DNA from: Desulfosudis oleivorans
GTDB taxonomy: Bacteria > Desulfobacterota > Desulfobacteria > Desulfobacterales > SURF-7
DNA: 64,000 nucleotides
Reading direction: 5' to 3'
Assembly: GCA_020723305.1 (NCBI GenBank)
Contig: DYJC01000002.1
Location: 62,001 to 126,000 of the forward strand
Shown: positions 56,313 through 64,000 of the stretch, piece after piece
How positions within the stretch are numbered: position 1 is the first letter of the stretch
Layout of the letters: each line of letters starts with the position of its first letter
Position numbers and translations under genes: made by a program
Notes under the pieces: generated by a model
What the model was told of the DNA's origin: nothing
Databases searched by the model: none
The model's input: only the letters and a program-made list of their open reading frames with translations

Positions 56313-57680
56313 TTAAATTAGTCCCCACCGTCTGAGATTACGCACCATTAACAACTTGTCACACCAGTTGATTTTTTGCTTACAAAAAAATTCCCTTAAT
56401 GATCGGATTCCTGGCACATCTTTGTATTGATCAATAAGCCGATCCAACGTTTCGATGTTTTGAAGACAAATTGTTTTTTGTGGGCATTTCAGGACGCACA
56501 GATTACAAGCGCGGCAGAGGCTTTTATTGATCATCGCCTTCCCATTGTTCAGTTTGACAGCTCCCTCAGTACAGACACTTTCACAGATACCGCATCCGGT
56601 ACAGTCTTCATTCACGACTTCCGCGAACATTTTTCCGTACAGGGTGTCACGCTCCAACATGAATTTTCCAAGCGCCAGGGACGGAATGTAATCCCGGCAG
56701 GCACAACCGACAAGCGTTTCGATATGGGGGATCTTTTTTGATGCGAGATAATCATGGAGAGCATCAAGGATCTTTGTAATGACCTCAGGCCCCTTGTTCA
56801 GAATAACTGTCATGAGCTGCACTGTGGTGGCGCCCAGGGTCATGGCATTGATTACTCCTTCGTGGTTGTTGATTCCGCCCGAAGCGGAAAGAAAAGGATG
56901 CGACGTGCCGAGGGTGCTGGTAAAAGTGGCCAAAGCCGAATAGGTAAGTCCGGAAAGTGTACCCTGCCAACCAAAAGTAGGGATGTGGGGGATGATGGGT
57001 TGCAGGGTGTTCAAATCGACTCCGGGATTCTGATCCAGTTGGCCCACAAGGGTGATAAAATCCGGAAGGCTGTTTTTCAGTTTCGAGCGGATCAAGGCTT
57101 CGATGATTTTGCCGTAAAGGTAGAGCGAAACCGTAGATTTAACACCTACCGGTATAGAGGCAACATTTTTTACAATATCCACGAGATGAGCATATTTCTT
57201 CGGATAGAAGTTAACGTTTTGCCCTGCCCATCTATATGTCGTTGTAAACTCAGGTATGGTGCAGCACAAATCAATCTCGATGGCATCGGCTCCTGCATCA
57301 CAAAGCATTTTAGCGCTCTTCGCATATCCTTTCGGAGAAAGTCCCATAATGCTGCCGATGACAGGGACATTCAGTTTTTTGATTTCTTCCAGCCGTGTTG
57401 CCATATCGGAGACTGGCATATCTGAAAGGGTCGGCAGGGAAAGGAGTCTTCCATTCTGAAGGCTCTGGTATTTGAAAACCGGCTTATAGGGAAAAATATT
57501 TTTTCGCCCGACCCATCTCTCATATTCACTTTTCGTAAAGCCCGTTTTGGTGACAATAGCGCCAATCCCGGCGTCAACCAGCCGTTTGACATTATCAATA
57601 TTGGTTGTTATCGGGCCTGCGGCTGCAATCAGGGGATTTTTGAGCCGCAACCCGCAAAAGTTTACACTCATATCGACCAT
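56313..57680 (-). CDS. Dihydroorotate-dehydrogenase-like enzyme with C-terminal 2[4Fe-4S] ferredoxin
   Basis: A 455-residue protein. Residues about 1-320 form the FMN TIM-barrel of the DHOD/PreA family (KNPLIAAAGPITTN, DAIEIDLCCTIPEF, SASGGINNHEG). Residues about 365-410 hold two 4Fe-4S motifs (CTGCGICESVC and CRACNLCVLKCP). PreA-type proteins reduce pyrimidines or related unsaturated rings with ferredoxin electrons. GGAGG lies before the ATG. It leads an operon with an alpha/beta hydrolase and an amidohydrolase, and a TetR gene lies upstream, so a reductive ring-degradation pathway is likely. No preT partner is present. Confidence 0.88.
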   Translation of the reverse strand: MVDMSVNFCGLRLKNPLIAAAGPITTNIDNVKRLVDAGIGAIVTKTGFTKSEYERWVGRKNIFPYKPVFKYQSLQNGRLLSLPTLSDMPVSDMATRLEEIKKLNVPVIGSIMGLSPKGYAKSAKMLCDAGADAIEIDLCCTIPEFTTTYRWAGQNVNFYPKKYAHLVDIVKNVASIPVGVKSTVSLYLYGKIIEALIRSKLKNSLPDFITLVGQLDQNPGVDLNTLQPIIPHIPTFGWQGTLSGLTYSALATFTSTLGTSHPFLSASGGINNHEGVINAMTLGATTVQLMTVILNKGPEVITKILDALHDYLASKKIPHIETLVGCACRDYIPSLALGKFMLERDTLYGKMFAEVVNEDCTGCGICESVCTEGAVKLNNGKAMINKSLCRACNLCVLKCPQKTICLQNIETLDRLIDQYKDVPGIRSLREFFCKQKINWCDKLLMVRNLRRWGLI

Positions 57681-58041
57681 TTTACTACCTCCAATATTTA
57701 TAGTTATTGTGTTTTTTTTCTCAATCCCTGTTTTTTTATAGCTCTGTTATCGATTCCATTCATGTCCCTGATTATAAATGATCTGGCTTAATCCACAACT
57801 CGCGTTGGAGAAGTAATTTTTATCCAAAACACGGAATATAAAAATTGATATCATTATAGATAGTTATGAAGATTTGTTTTGGAATTTAGGTCAAACAGCA
57901 CCGGAAATTTGATTTGGTTACTCAAATTTTATGGCAGTCTCAATAGGTAAAAGTGTAGTAGTCGTTTATCGGAAACACGTATGAATTTGGTTTGATTTGC
58001 AGCTTTTTATTCTTGGAGAGAAGATGATTGCTTATACATAT
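57681..58041. other. Promoter region of the DHOD-like operon
   Basis: AT-rich, with no coding frame. It should carry the operator for the adjacent TetR protein. I could not pick a convincing palindrome. A MITE-like repeat begins at its far end. Confidence 0.3.
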
Positions 58042-58184
58042 GAGCCAATTTCAAAAGTCTGTTGTTGTAGTTCCGGCGAAAGCCGGACACGAAGCAAAGC
58101 GTAACACTATCCAGTATTTTCAGTTCTTTTCCGGATATCGGCTTTCGCCGGTGCGACGCTTTTCAGTCGTTTTGAAATTGGCTC
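58042..58184 (+). repeat. MITE-like element, copy 5 (143 bp) with 4-bp direct repeat
   Basis: Bounded by GAGCCAATTTCAAAA and TTTTGAAATTGGCTC, with about 21 extra bases (GACACGAAGCAAAGCGTAAC) in the loop between the two hairpins. ATAT lies on both sides (58038-58041 and 58185-58188). The last codons of the TetR gene (SQFQND, stop) are encoded by its right end. Confidence 0.88.
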
Positions 58185-58804
58185 ATATAAGAGAGAATGG
58201 CATCAACGAGCCCTTCGATAATCTTTTCATCGGGGCCGTATACACTTTCCATGGAAATATTGTGTATTACGTCTTTCCCGGTTTTTCCAAGGACAATCCA
58301 GGCCTGCTTCAGGCTTTCCACGTTAATCCCGGAATTGCTATCCATGTGTTTTTTCCTTATGATACTTCCCACAGCCGCCCAGAATTTGATATCGTGATCA
58401 TGCTTTATTGTATCCAGCTGCTTATCAATATGTGTATGGACGGTTAGCGCTTCGATAAATAGCTGGTTGTCCCTGTGCAGGCGAACGATCTTGGTCAGGA
58501 TCGTCTTCAGGACCTCTCGCAGGTTGGATTCTTTGCTTTTTCTCAATGTCTTGATGATATCGTGATAAATTTTTTTCCGGTGCCGGATTCCCAATTCAAG
58601 GAGAATGGCATTCTTATTGGGAAAGTAATGATAGAGGGAGCCGATGGATACACCGGCAAGTTCAGCAATCTTATTTGTTGTCGTCGTTTCATAACCTTGT
58701 TCGGAAAAGAGCCGCATAGCGGCATCTAAAATCCATTCCACCATCTGCCGGCTTCGCTCTTGGAGAGGGAGATGTCCTTTTTTAACATTCAGTTTACGCT
58801 TCAT
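58163..58804 (-). CDS. TetR family transcriptional regulator
   Basis: A 213-residue regulator. The N-terminal helix-turn-helix is typical (ILDAAMRLFSEQGYETTTTN and KIAELAGVSIGSLYHYFPNKNA). The C-terminal ligand domain is all helical. Its last six residues (SQFQND) come from a MITE-like repeat that replaced the original 3' end. It is encoded 482 bp upstream of, and in the same direction as, the DHOD-like operon and is the obvious regulator. The ligand is unknown. Confidence 0.9.
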   Translation of the reverse strand: MKRKLNVKKGHLPLQERSRQMVEWILDAAMRLFSEQGYETTTTNKIAELAGVSIGSLYHYFPNKNAILLELGIRHRKKIYHDIIKTLRKSKESNLREVLKTILTKIVRLHRDNQLFIEALTVHTHIDKQLDTIKHDHDIKFWAAVGSIIRKKHMDSNSGINVESLKQAWIVLGKTGKDVIHNISMESVYGPDEKIIEGLVDAILSYMSQFQND

Positions 58805-59182
58805 GGATAGTTCTGTAACATATTATTCACTGATTACGCTTACCATAATCGGCAATAGTAAAATATCGATTTAATAATTCATAATGCTCCGATTTTTTGT
58901 ACTTTTAACAGTTTACCGATGTCATTGTCAATTTTTTCCATTTTCATGGCAGATTTTTTTACATTCGGAGTAACTGTAATTTTGACAGGTTGTAATAATA
59001 TCCGACACCTTGATGGTATGCTTTTTCTGCCATGCAGGTTTTTTTCTGAGTAATACCAATCTGTTTTGATAAACATAACTGTAGTAATCGAAACGGCGAA
59101 AATGGCATTCATATTGCAATTTTTAAAAAAAGCAGGACCATGCTCACCAGCCCATTTATAACTGTTTAGAAAAGGAATCTCT
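58805..59182. other. Divergent promoter region between the TetR gene and the DsrC-like gene
   Basis: It separates two diverging genes. Close to the TetR start an imperfect inverted repeat GATTA-N9-TAATC (about 58833-58851) could be an operator. A ribosome site AAAGGAATCTCT precedes the DsrC-like ATG. No gene was found. Confidence 0.35.
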
Positions 59183-59944
59183 ATGTCTGAAATTTGCATC
59201 AACAGCAAATTGTACATTGTAGATGATGAAGGATTTCTGATGGATTTTGGCCAATGGGACAAGGCATTTGCTGAGGGGATGGCTCCGCAGCTTTTGATCC
59301 AGGGAGGTCTGACCGCCAAGCATTGGGAGGTGATTCGATTTATCCAGGATTGGTACAATGAAAAAGGAAACTGTCCCATTGTCTATCATACCTGCAAAAA
59401 ATTCAAGTTTCGAATCAATCAATTGAAGGAATTGTTTCCTACCGGATATAGGCGCGGAGCCTGCAAACTTGCGGGTTTATCCTATAAATCCATCTATTAT
59501 GGAAATCCAGAAAAACCACAGTTGCTTCCATTTGATCCTGAGATATATTTAACCAATAAATATGTCAACTGTGGAAATCCAAGCAATCCGGCGGTTCTCC
59601 CGGAAAAGTGTAAAAGTGATACTTTGCCCAAGGAGCGGAAAAAAATGCCGGAGTTGTCTGAGAAACACTATACAGTGGATGTCTGCGGCTTTTTAATCGA
59701 TCCGGATAGCTGGGATGAACAATTTGCGATTCACAAAGCCTATGAGCTCAGAGAGATGGATATATTGACGGAAAAACACTGGCAGATCATCTACTTTCTC
59801 CGAAGCCGATTCACTCAGAACGGGACCATACCGACCGTATATGATACCTGTTCACACTTTCAGATGGAAATCGATGAATTGGCTAATTTGTTTCCGGATG
59901 GCTATCATCGCGGGGTGGTAAAAATTGCAGGCCTGCGGATGTAG
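59183..59944 (+). CDS. Tandem DsrC/TusE-like protein lacking active-site cysteines
   Basis: A 253-residue protein made of two DsrC folds. Unit 1 (about 1-105): DDEGFLMDFGQWD, LTAKHWEVIRFIQDWYNEKG, LFPTGYRRGACKLAGL. Unit 2 (about 160-253): DVCGFLIDPDSWD, LTEKHWQIIYFLRSRFTQNG, LFPDGYHRGVVKIAGLRM. DsrC normally carries CysB in the QACKIAGL helix and CysA as the penultimate residue; these carry the trisulfide in dissimilatory sulfite reduction. Here unit 1 keeps CysB (Cys94) but has no CysA, and unit 2 has neither. It may therefore be a regulatory or structural DsrC relative. AAAGGA precedes the ATG. It is monocistronic. Confidence 0.85.
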   Translation: MSEICINSKLYIVDDEGFLMDFGQWDKAFAEGMAPQLLIQGGLTAKHWEVIRFIQDWYNEKGNCPIVYHTCKKFKFRINQLKELFPTGYRRGACKLAGLSYKSIYYGNPEKPQLLPFDPEIYLTNKYVNCGNPSNPAVLPEKCKSDTLPKERKKMPELSEKHYTVDVCGFLIDPDSWDEQFAIHKAYELREMDILTEKHWQIIYFLRSRFTQNGTIPTVYDTCSHFQMEIDELANLFPDGYHRGVVKIAGLRM

Positions 59945-60385
59945 TACGGCTATCTCACCCTCATCGGTGAAATCCATAAAGTTTATAAACCTAGCGATAA
60001 AATATCCGCCGTCTTTAATGTATTTGACAATTTCATGTAAGATGAACGGCTGCTCTTCCATGGTGGCATAGTTGCCGGTAAGCGAAAATACGGTAAAATC
60101 CTGAGTCCGGCACGCAACGGGCGATGGTCTTCGAAAATTCCATTTTCGTATGGAAACCATCTCTTTTTTCAAGAGTCCTTTTTCAATCAATTGAGCCAGT
60201 TTAAAAGGCCTTTTGTTGTCATTCCGGCGAAAGCCGGAATCCAGTATTTTCAATTCTTTTCTGGACACCGGCCTTCGCCGGTGTGACGGTTTTTCATCGT
60301 TTTGAAATTGGCTCTCATTATAGATCGTTTCCGGGATATGTCCGTTTTCATCCGCATAAACCTCAACATCTTTCCAGGATTTCAT
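59852..60385 (-). CDS. Hypothetical protein carrying a MITE-like repeat in frame
   Basis: A 177-residue frame with a good ribosome site (AAAGGA, 7 bp). The first 24 residues (KSWKDVEVYADENGHIPETI) and the part after residue 66 (QLIEKGLLKKEMVSIRKWNF) look native. Residues about 25-65 (for example SHRRRPVSRKELKILDSGF) are encoded by the 122-bp repeat at 60193-60314. The 3' end runs 93 bp into the convergent DsrC-like gene, so the original C-terminus is probably lost as well. I do not recognise the family. It may be a decayed gene that the repeat left readable. Confidence 0.5.
   Translation of the reverse strand: MKSWKDVEVYADENGHIPETIYNESQFQNDEKPSHRRRPVSRKELKILDSGFRRNDNKRPFKLAQLIEKGLLKKEMVSIRKWNFRRPSPVACRTQDFTVFSLTGNYATMEEQPFILHEIVKYIKDGGYFIARFINFMDFTDEGEIAVLHPQACNFYHPAMIAIRKQISQFIDFHLKV
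60193..60314 (+). repeat. MITE-like element, copy 6 (122 bp), inside a coding frame
   Basis: Bounded by GAGCCAGTTTAAAAG (diverged left end) and TTTTGAAATTGGCTC. The flanks AATT and TCAT do not match. It is read through on the minus strand without a stop. A 122-bp element plus a 4-bp duplication adds 126 bp, which is 42 codons. Confidence 0.88.
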
Positions 60386-60480
60386 GGCATTTTCCTTTCA
60401 TCGCCGCTGTGAAGCTGACTTTCCAATATAAATTGAAACAACAACATAATTTCTTTTTACGAATATCCCTTGACATCAAT

Positions 60481-61620
60481 CTATTGTGGTTTGTTCGGCA
60501 ATCCTCCTTTTCTCATTTGATCAATGAAGAAAGCCCAATGCAACATGTCTTTTATTATTAAAGGGCGTTTTAATAACGGGAGGTTGCAAAGCGCATACTT
60601 AAGTCGGACATCGCTCAACATGGTTTTCAGTGAAAAATCCCGAAGGGTCTTAAGCCTCTCCTTCTCGATCACTTTCCGATATAACGTTCCAGGCGGTTGT
60701 TTTTCATTAATCCCTTGTGATGCGGATTGGCCGGCCATAATGCCGGAGGTAAGGGCGGAAGAGATGCCTTCACCAAACCGGTTAAAAAGACCGCTGGCTT
60801 CACCGGTTATTAAAATTCGGTCTGTCCCAAAATTAAACCAGCCTTGGGGGGCCGCAAAAGTCAGGCGGCACCCATGACGTCGCACCAGCTTTTCTTTTGA
60901 AAACCCAAAACACTGATTCAGGTATGTTTTAAACCGTTCAATATGGGGCAAGGCATTTTCACCCAATTTCAGTCCCACATCCATGATCAGAAGGTCATCT
61001 TTTATATAGGCGGATGGATACCCAGATATATCCGGATCAGCGAAATAATGCCAATATCCGGCTTCCAGATCACAGCGGCATTCATATACGTCTTGAACAG
61101 CCAGATGCCATTGCAGGTTTGACCGGCCCACTGGATCGAGGGTAGAAGAAACCATCGATGTCCCACCATCGGCGGCAATCAATGCCTGACACCGGACTAT
61201 AACAAAATCGTTTGAGCTGTTTCTGCATCTGAGTGTAACACCTTCTGTATCTTCTGAAAACGAGATCAGCGTGGTTTTTTCCAGAATGTTGGCCTCTGAT
61301 ATGTCGCATAACCATTTGTCAAAACGGTGGCGCCATACATTCCAGCCATCGAGCGGAATGTCAATGCATCTACGGCTTTTGAAATGCATTCGCATGCATT
61401 TATATCGATCGGGTTTGGCGAAAACATCTACGGGTGGTGTACCGAAATGGGTTTTAATGAATTCCATGGAAGACGGAATCAGCAAACCTGAACAGACTTT
61501 ATGACGAGGTAAGCGTTTTTTTTCAATAATGATGGTCTTCTTTCCCTGTCTTACGCTTTCAATGGCGGCAGCCGCCCCGGCAGGTCCTGCGCCAACGATC
61601 GCCACGTCAATGTCGTGCAT
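60481..61620 (-). CDS. Geranylgeranyl-reductase-family FAD-dependent oxidoreductase (1)
   Basis: From the ATG at 61620 it has 379 residues; the frame extends twelve codons to a GTG. The FAD-binding Rossmann motif VAIVGAGPAGAAAAIESVRQG is followed by IIIEKKRLPRHKVCSGLL, where the family's conserved Cys precedes a Gly. The second motif is GEASGLFNRFGEGISSALTSG. Such flavoproteins reduce isoprenoid side chains of quinones, lipids or chlorophylls. A second member lies two genes upstream, so the two may act on one substrate or on successive double bonds. No ferredoxin is encoded next to it. Confidence 0.88.
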   Translation of the reverse strand: MHDIDVAIVGAGPAGAAAAIESVRQGKKTIIIEKKRLPRHKVCSGLLIPSSMEFIKTHFGTPPVDVFAKPDRYKCMRMHFKSRRCIDIPLDGWNVWRHRFDKWLCDISEANILEKTTLISFSEDTEGVTLRCRNSSNDFVIVRCQALIAADGGTSMVSSTLDPVGRSNLQWHLAVQDVYECRCDLEAGYWHYFADPDISGYPSAYIKDDLLIMDVGLKLGENALPHIERFKTYLNQCFGFSKEKLVRRHGCRLTFAAPQGWFNFGTDRILITGEASGLFNRFGEGISSALTSGIMAGQSASQGINEKQPPGTLYRKVIEKERLKTLRDFSLKTMLSDVRLKYALCNLPLLKRPLIIKDMLHWAFFIDQMRKGGLPNKPQ

Positions 61621-61673
61621 TTTCTCTTTTCCTGAAATTGGTTCCGTTTGTTTCACTTCATGCGATTACGGCT

Positions 61674-62108
61674 CTATTTTGCGCCTGGTATGTTTTCGAC
61701 TCCAAGTCGGTAAACTACGCATCCAACACCACCATCTTCAAGCCCTGGATCAAGACAACGTATTTGCCTGAAAATAATTTCCGGCAACGCATCCTTTCCG
61801 GATTCAGCCCATTCAGCCAGCATTTCCCAAAGCCCCAAAATTCGAACAAGAATTGGGAGCAGTGCTTCCGGACACATTGGGCTGGTAGATGCCTGAGGAT
61901 TCAGAAAGGGGTTAAAAATCAGTTTGTCTCCCACCTTGATCTGGGCAAAACAATGCTCAGATTTTACCACTTCGGCAACAATTTGATACATTGACATATC
62001 AGAAACGTGGTTAAATAATTTTTCCGTCCCAGCCGAAAGCCTTGCCAGGGTATCTTCTTCGAAACCTGTCCCGAGAAGGAACAATTCTTTTCCGGTTTTT
62101 GTCAGCAT
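61674..62108 (-). CDS. Small TIGR04076-like protein between two flavoproteins
   Basis: From the ATG at 62108 (AAGGAG, 7 bp) it has 144 residues; an ATG at 62135 lacks such a site. The layout (VVKSEHCFAQIKVGDKLIF near residue 50, then CPEALLPILVRIL and a C-terminal GGVGCVVYRLGVENI) resembles the TIGR04076 group: a Cys, a GD/GQ turn, a Cys-rich middle and a final Cys before a strand. The role is unknown. It lies between the two geranylgeranyl-reductase-like genes with short gaps, so it is probably their partner. Confidence 0.65.
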   Translation of the reverse strand: MLTKTGKELFLLGTGFEEDTLARLSAGTEKLFNHVSDMSMYQIVAEVVKSEHCFAQIKVGDKLIFNPFLNPQASTSPMCPEALLPILVRILGLWEMLAEWAESGKDALPEIIFRQIRCLDPGLEDGGVGCVVYRLGVENIPGAK

Positions 62109-62161
62109 GACACGCTCCTTATTCTCAAATATCATTCGTTATCGTTACTTTTGTATATGAA

Positions 62162-63259
62162 TTACGGATTGTACCCTTTCCAGGAATAGTCATGACCGGG
62201 AATCATTGATTTGAATATACTGCAAATAATTTTTCCAAAGATAAAGTTTGAAGGCAAAAAACCGAATATGGATGTTAAGACACCATTGAGACGGCTGATG
62301 GCCTTATATTCTTTGATGAGTGGATGTTGTGATAGTAACAGGCTGTATTGTTCTGGCTTGTCAGCAATGATTGCCTGTGCACAGAGCTTCCCGGATAAAG
62401 CAGCAGGAAGAATTCCCTCAGCAGTTATAGGATGGCCTACACCCAGGGCATCACCAACAAGGAAGGCGGTTTCATTCTGACATGCATCAAGACGGCCCGG
62501 GGTAAACAGGTATTGAAGGCAACCCTTCATGTTTTCGAGCATAGGGTGAGCGCTTACAGGGATGTGGCCGGCAGTTGTAAAAAACGCTTTGGTGTCTTTC
62601 CATTTTTTATGAAGCGTCTTAGGCATCAGTGTGGCTGCACCGATGTTTATCCAATCCGTCTTTGCAACGTTCCATGAAAACCCCCTCATATCATTGTGAA
62701 ACAAGAATTCTGGGTCTCCCTCTGTGCCCATTCGGCTGGCAGCAATTTCTCTCTTATTTCCCTGAAACTCGAGTTGGAGTGCAGTATATGGTGTTTCCCT
62801 TTTTTTAGGAAATAGCGCCTTTGCCACAGGACAGTTGCTTCCGCCAGCACCGACAAGGTATTTTCCCCTAAAAGTACCATCAACAACCCAAAACCCATTA
62901 TCCCGCTTGATCTGCCGGACATGATGCCCCTCAATGATGGATGCGCCACTTTTTTTGAGCAGAAAATCATCGAATTCAAAACGCCGAATAAAATACATTG
63001 TTACCTTTGGATGATAGGAGTTTTTCCCATAGTGGAGGTAGGTACTGTTATACTTCCAAAGGATTTTTGGGTAGGATTCAGGTGAATATCCTATCACATC
63101 CCACACAGGAGGGCTGACCCATCCGACACACTGCTTGTCGCGGGGAAACTTTGCCTTGTCAATAACAAGTGTTTCTAATCCTGTTTTGATAAGATTCCGG
63201 GCACATGTGCTTCCTGCCGGTCCTCCGCCCACAATAATCGCATCATATGTGCTCATCAT
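62162..63259 (-). CDS. Geranylgeranyl-reductase-family FAD-dependent oxidoreductase (2)
   Basis: A 365-residue flavoprotein. The dinucleotide motif DAIIVGGGPAGSTCARNLIKTG starts at residue 6 and is followed by LVIDKAKFPRDKQCVGWVSP, the substrate-loop Cys. The second FAD motif is LVGDALGVGHPITAEGILPA. It is about 20-25% similar by eye to the protein at 60481-61620 and is probably a paralogue. GGAGG lies 9 bp before the ATG. It starts the three-gene operon that a TetR gene 290 bp upstream may control. Confidence 0.88.
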   Translation of the reverse strand: MMSTYDAIIVGGGPAGSTCARNLIKTGLETLVIDKAKFPRDKQCVGWVSPPVWDVIGYSPESYPKILWKYNSTYLHYGKNSYHPKVTMYFIRRFEFDDFLLKKSGASIIEGHHVRQIKRDNGFWVVDGTFRGKYLVGAGGSNCPVAKALFPKKRETPYTALQLEFQGNKREIAASRMGTEGDPEFLFHNDMRGFSWNVAKTDWINIGAATLMPKTLHKKWKDTKAFFTTAGHIPVSAHPMLENMKGCLQYLFTPGRLDACQNETAFLVGDALGVGHPITAEGILPAALSGKLCAQAIIADKPEQYSLLLSQHPLIKEYKAISRLNGVLTSIFGFLPSNFIFGKIICSIFKSMIPGHDYSWKGYNP

Positions 63260-63549
63260 TTCCTATGCCTCCACTGAAGCAACCTTTGATAGAATCTAAT
63301 AATGGTTATGAGATGTATTCTTGCATTGTTAAAAGAATCCGACTCAATGCCAATGGCTTATCGGGTAATAGTATGGATATTAAAAAGTTTTTAACTAAAA
63401 TATGATCATGTTCAATTATGAATATATTCATAATTTACAAAAACTGATTTATTTGTCAAGGTTTTTTATCATAATTTAAAATGCAAGGGGGCTGTGAACA
63501 ATGAGAGGGCTGTGGTTACAAAAAATTCAATTATAACTTGTCATTCTTT

Positions 63550-64000
63550 TCAATAACCAAGCTCATCAATCAGCGCTCTAGTCATTTGGACAAAATTGTG
63601 TTTTGCTGCTTCAATCTCATTAAAATAGCCTTTAATATATTTAAACCAGCAGAACATAAAAGCGCTGTATATTGTCATGGCTGCAACATCTTCGGAAAAC
63701 CGGGCTTTCAGTTTTTTATTGTTTTTACCTTTTTTAAGAATAGCAGAAATGATACCGATGATATAAAAGTCTATTTCATCCACTTGGCTTGTCAGATTAT
63801 TTTTAGGGCTTGATGGGCCGTCATCAGGAGGTAAAAAAATGGCCGACAGGCTTTCCTGCTGCAAGCGCCGGTCCAAAGGTATACTTTGAAAAATGAAATC
63901 AAACAAAAGCAGAACTTCATCTAAGGGATCATCCAGATGGTTTTCCACTTGAAAACGATCGATGTTCTGCATGGCATTTTCCCGGATGATTGCCGCCAGC
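63550..64000 (-). CDS. TetR family regulator, N-terminus off the right edge
   Basis: The frame enters from the window edge (LAAIIRENAMQNIDRF is read just inside it) and continues to a stop at 63550. The visible 150 residues are all helical and match a TetR C-terminal domain (FYIIGIISAILKKGKNNKKL, IYSAFMFCWFKYIKGYFN). An internal ATG at 63972 is not the start. It lies 290 bp upstream of, and reads toward, the flavoprotein operon and may regulate it. The gap between holds nothing recognisable. Confidence 0.75.
   Translation of the reverse strand, partial: LAAIIRENAMQNIDRFQVENHLDDPLDEVLLLFDFIFQSIPLDRRLQQESLSAIFLPPDDGPSSPKNNLTSQVDEIDFYIIGIISAILKKGKNNKKLKARFSEDVAAMTIYSAFMFCWFKYIKGYFNEIEAAKHNFVQMTRALIDELGY

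Noticed and set aside
56754..57425. A 223-codon plus-strand frame opposite the DHOD-like gene
   Set aside because: Antisense of the FMN barrel; no ribosome site or domain.
58879..59379. A 166-codon minus-strand frame over the start of the DsrC-like gene
   Set aside because: Antisense to a gene with a good ribosome site and a recognised fold.

Overview
The window looks like part of a large, moderately AT-rich chromosome of a sulfate-reducing deltaproteobacterium (Desulfobacterota, probably Desulfobacterales). The clues are a CooC-type nickel ATPase, a DsrC-family protein, an EpsI-fused exosortase (XrtD type) with its polysaccharide locus, a sigma54 activator with a matching -24/-12 promoter, a ferredoxin-fused dihydroorotate-dehydrogenase-like enzyme, and many short interspersed repeats. 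The genus cannot be fixed from the sequence alone. No rRNA, tRNA or CRISPR array was seen.

Layout. 1-9.4 kb: the end of a membrane-anchored protein, a Ski2-like helicase coupled to cooC, a decayed membrane glycosyltransferase, a U32-type peptidase/hydroxylase, and a Crp/Fnr regulator next to a MoeB/ThiF adenylyltransferase. 9.4-15.1 kb: a regulatory block with a PilZ protein and a secreted protein behind a sigma54 promoter, upstream palindromes, the orphan activator, small membrane proteins and an RGG-tailed RRM protein. 15.2-17 kb: a cation/proton antiporter fused to a PTS EIIA domain.

17.3-41.5 kb is one long minus-strand exopolysaccharide/exosortase locus. In transcription order it holds a UDP-GlcNAc 2-epimerase, Wzx flippase, sulfotransferase, CapA-like protein, ATP-grasp protein, Wzy polymerase/ligase, GT4 transferase, beta-helix protein, heparinase-like lyase, WecG/TagA transferase, exosortase-EpsI fusion, WecA-like initiating transferase, PrsT-like TPR lipoprotein, Wza-like export protein, outer-membrane barrel, Wzz-like chain-length protein, tyrosine autokinase and one short PEP-CTERM-type substrate. 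Together these would build, flip, polymerise, trim and export a polysaccharide and sort an anchored protein through the same envelope system. The genes between about 31 and 39 kb are visibly more AT-rich than both flanks and are probably the strain-variable serotype core.

42-49.5 kb: two HNH nucleases around a Cys-duplicated small protein, a phytochelatin-synthase-like protease, a repeat-rich gap, an acyl-CoA ligase, an S41 protease lipoprotein and a J-domain protein. 49.7-54.5 kb: parE, parC and an NlpC/P60 lipoprotein. 54.7-58.8 kb: a TetR gene and an apparent catabolic operon (DHOD-like iron-sulfur enzyme, truncated alpha/beta hydrolase, amidohydrolase). 59.2-64 kb: a tandem DsrC-like protein missing the active-site cysteines, a gene with a repeat inserted in frame, two geranylgeranyl-reductase-type flavoproteins around a small protein, and the end of another TetR gene.

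Scattered through the window are six full and two partial copies of a MITE-like repeat with GAGCCAATTTCAAAA terminal inverted repeats. Four copies are exactly 122 bp and three are flanked by perfect 4-bp direct repeats. There is also a second, unrelated inverted-repeat element and several REP-like hairpins.
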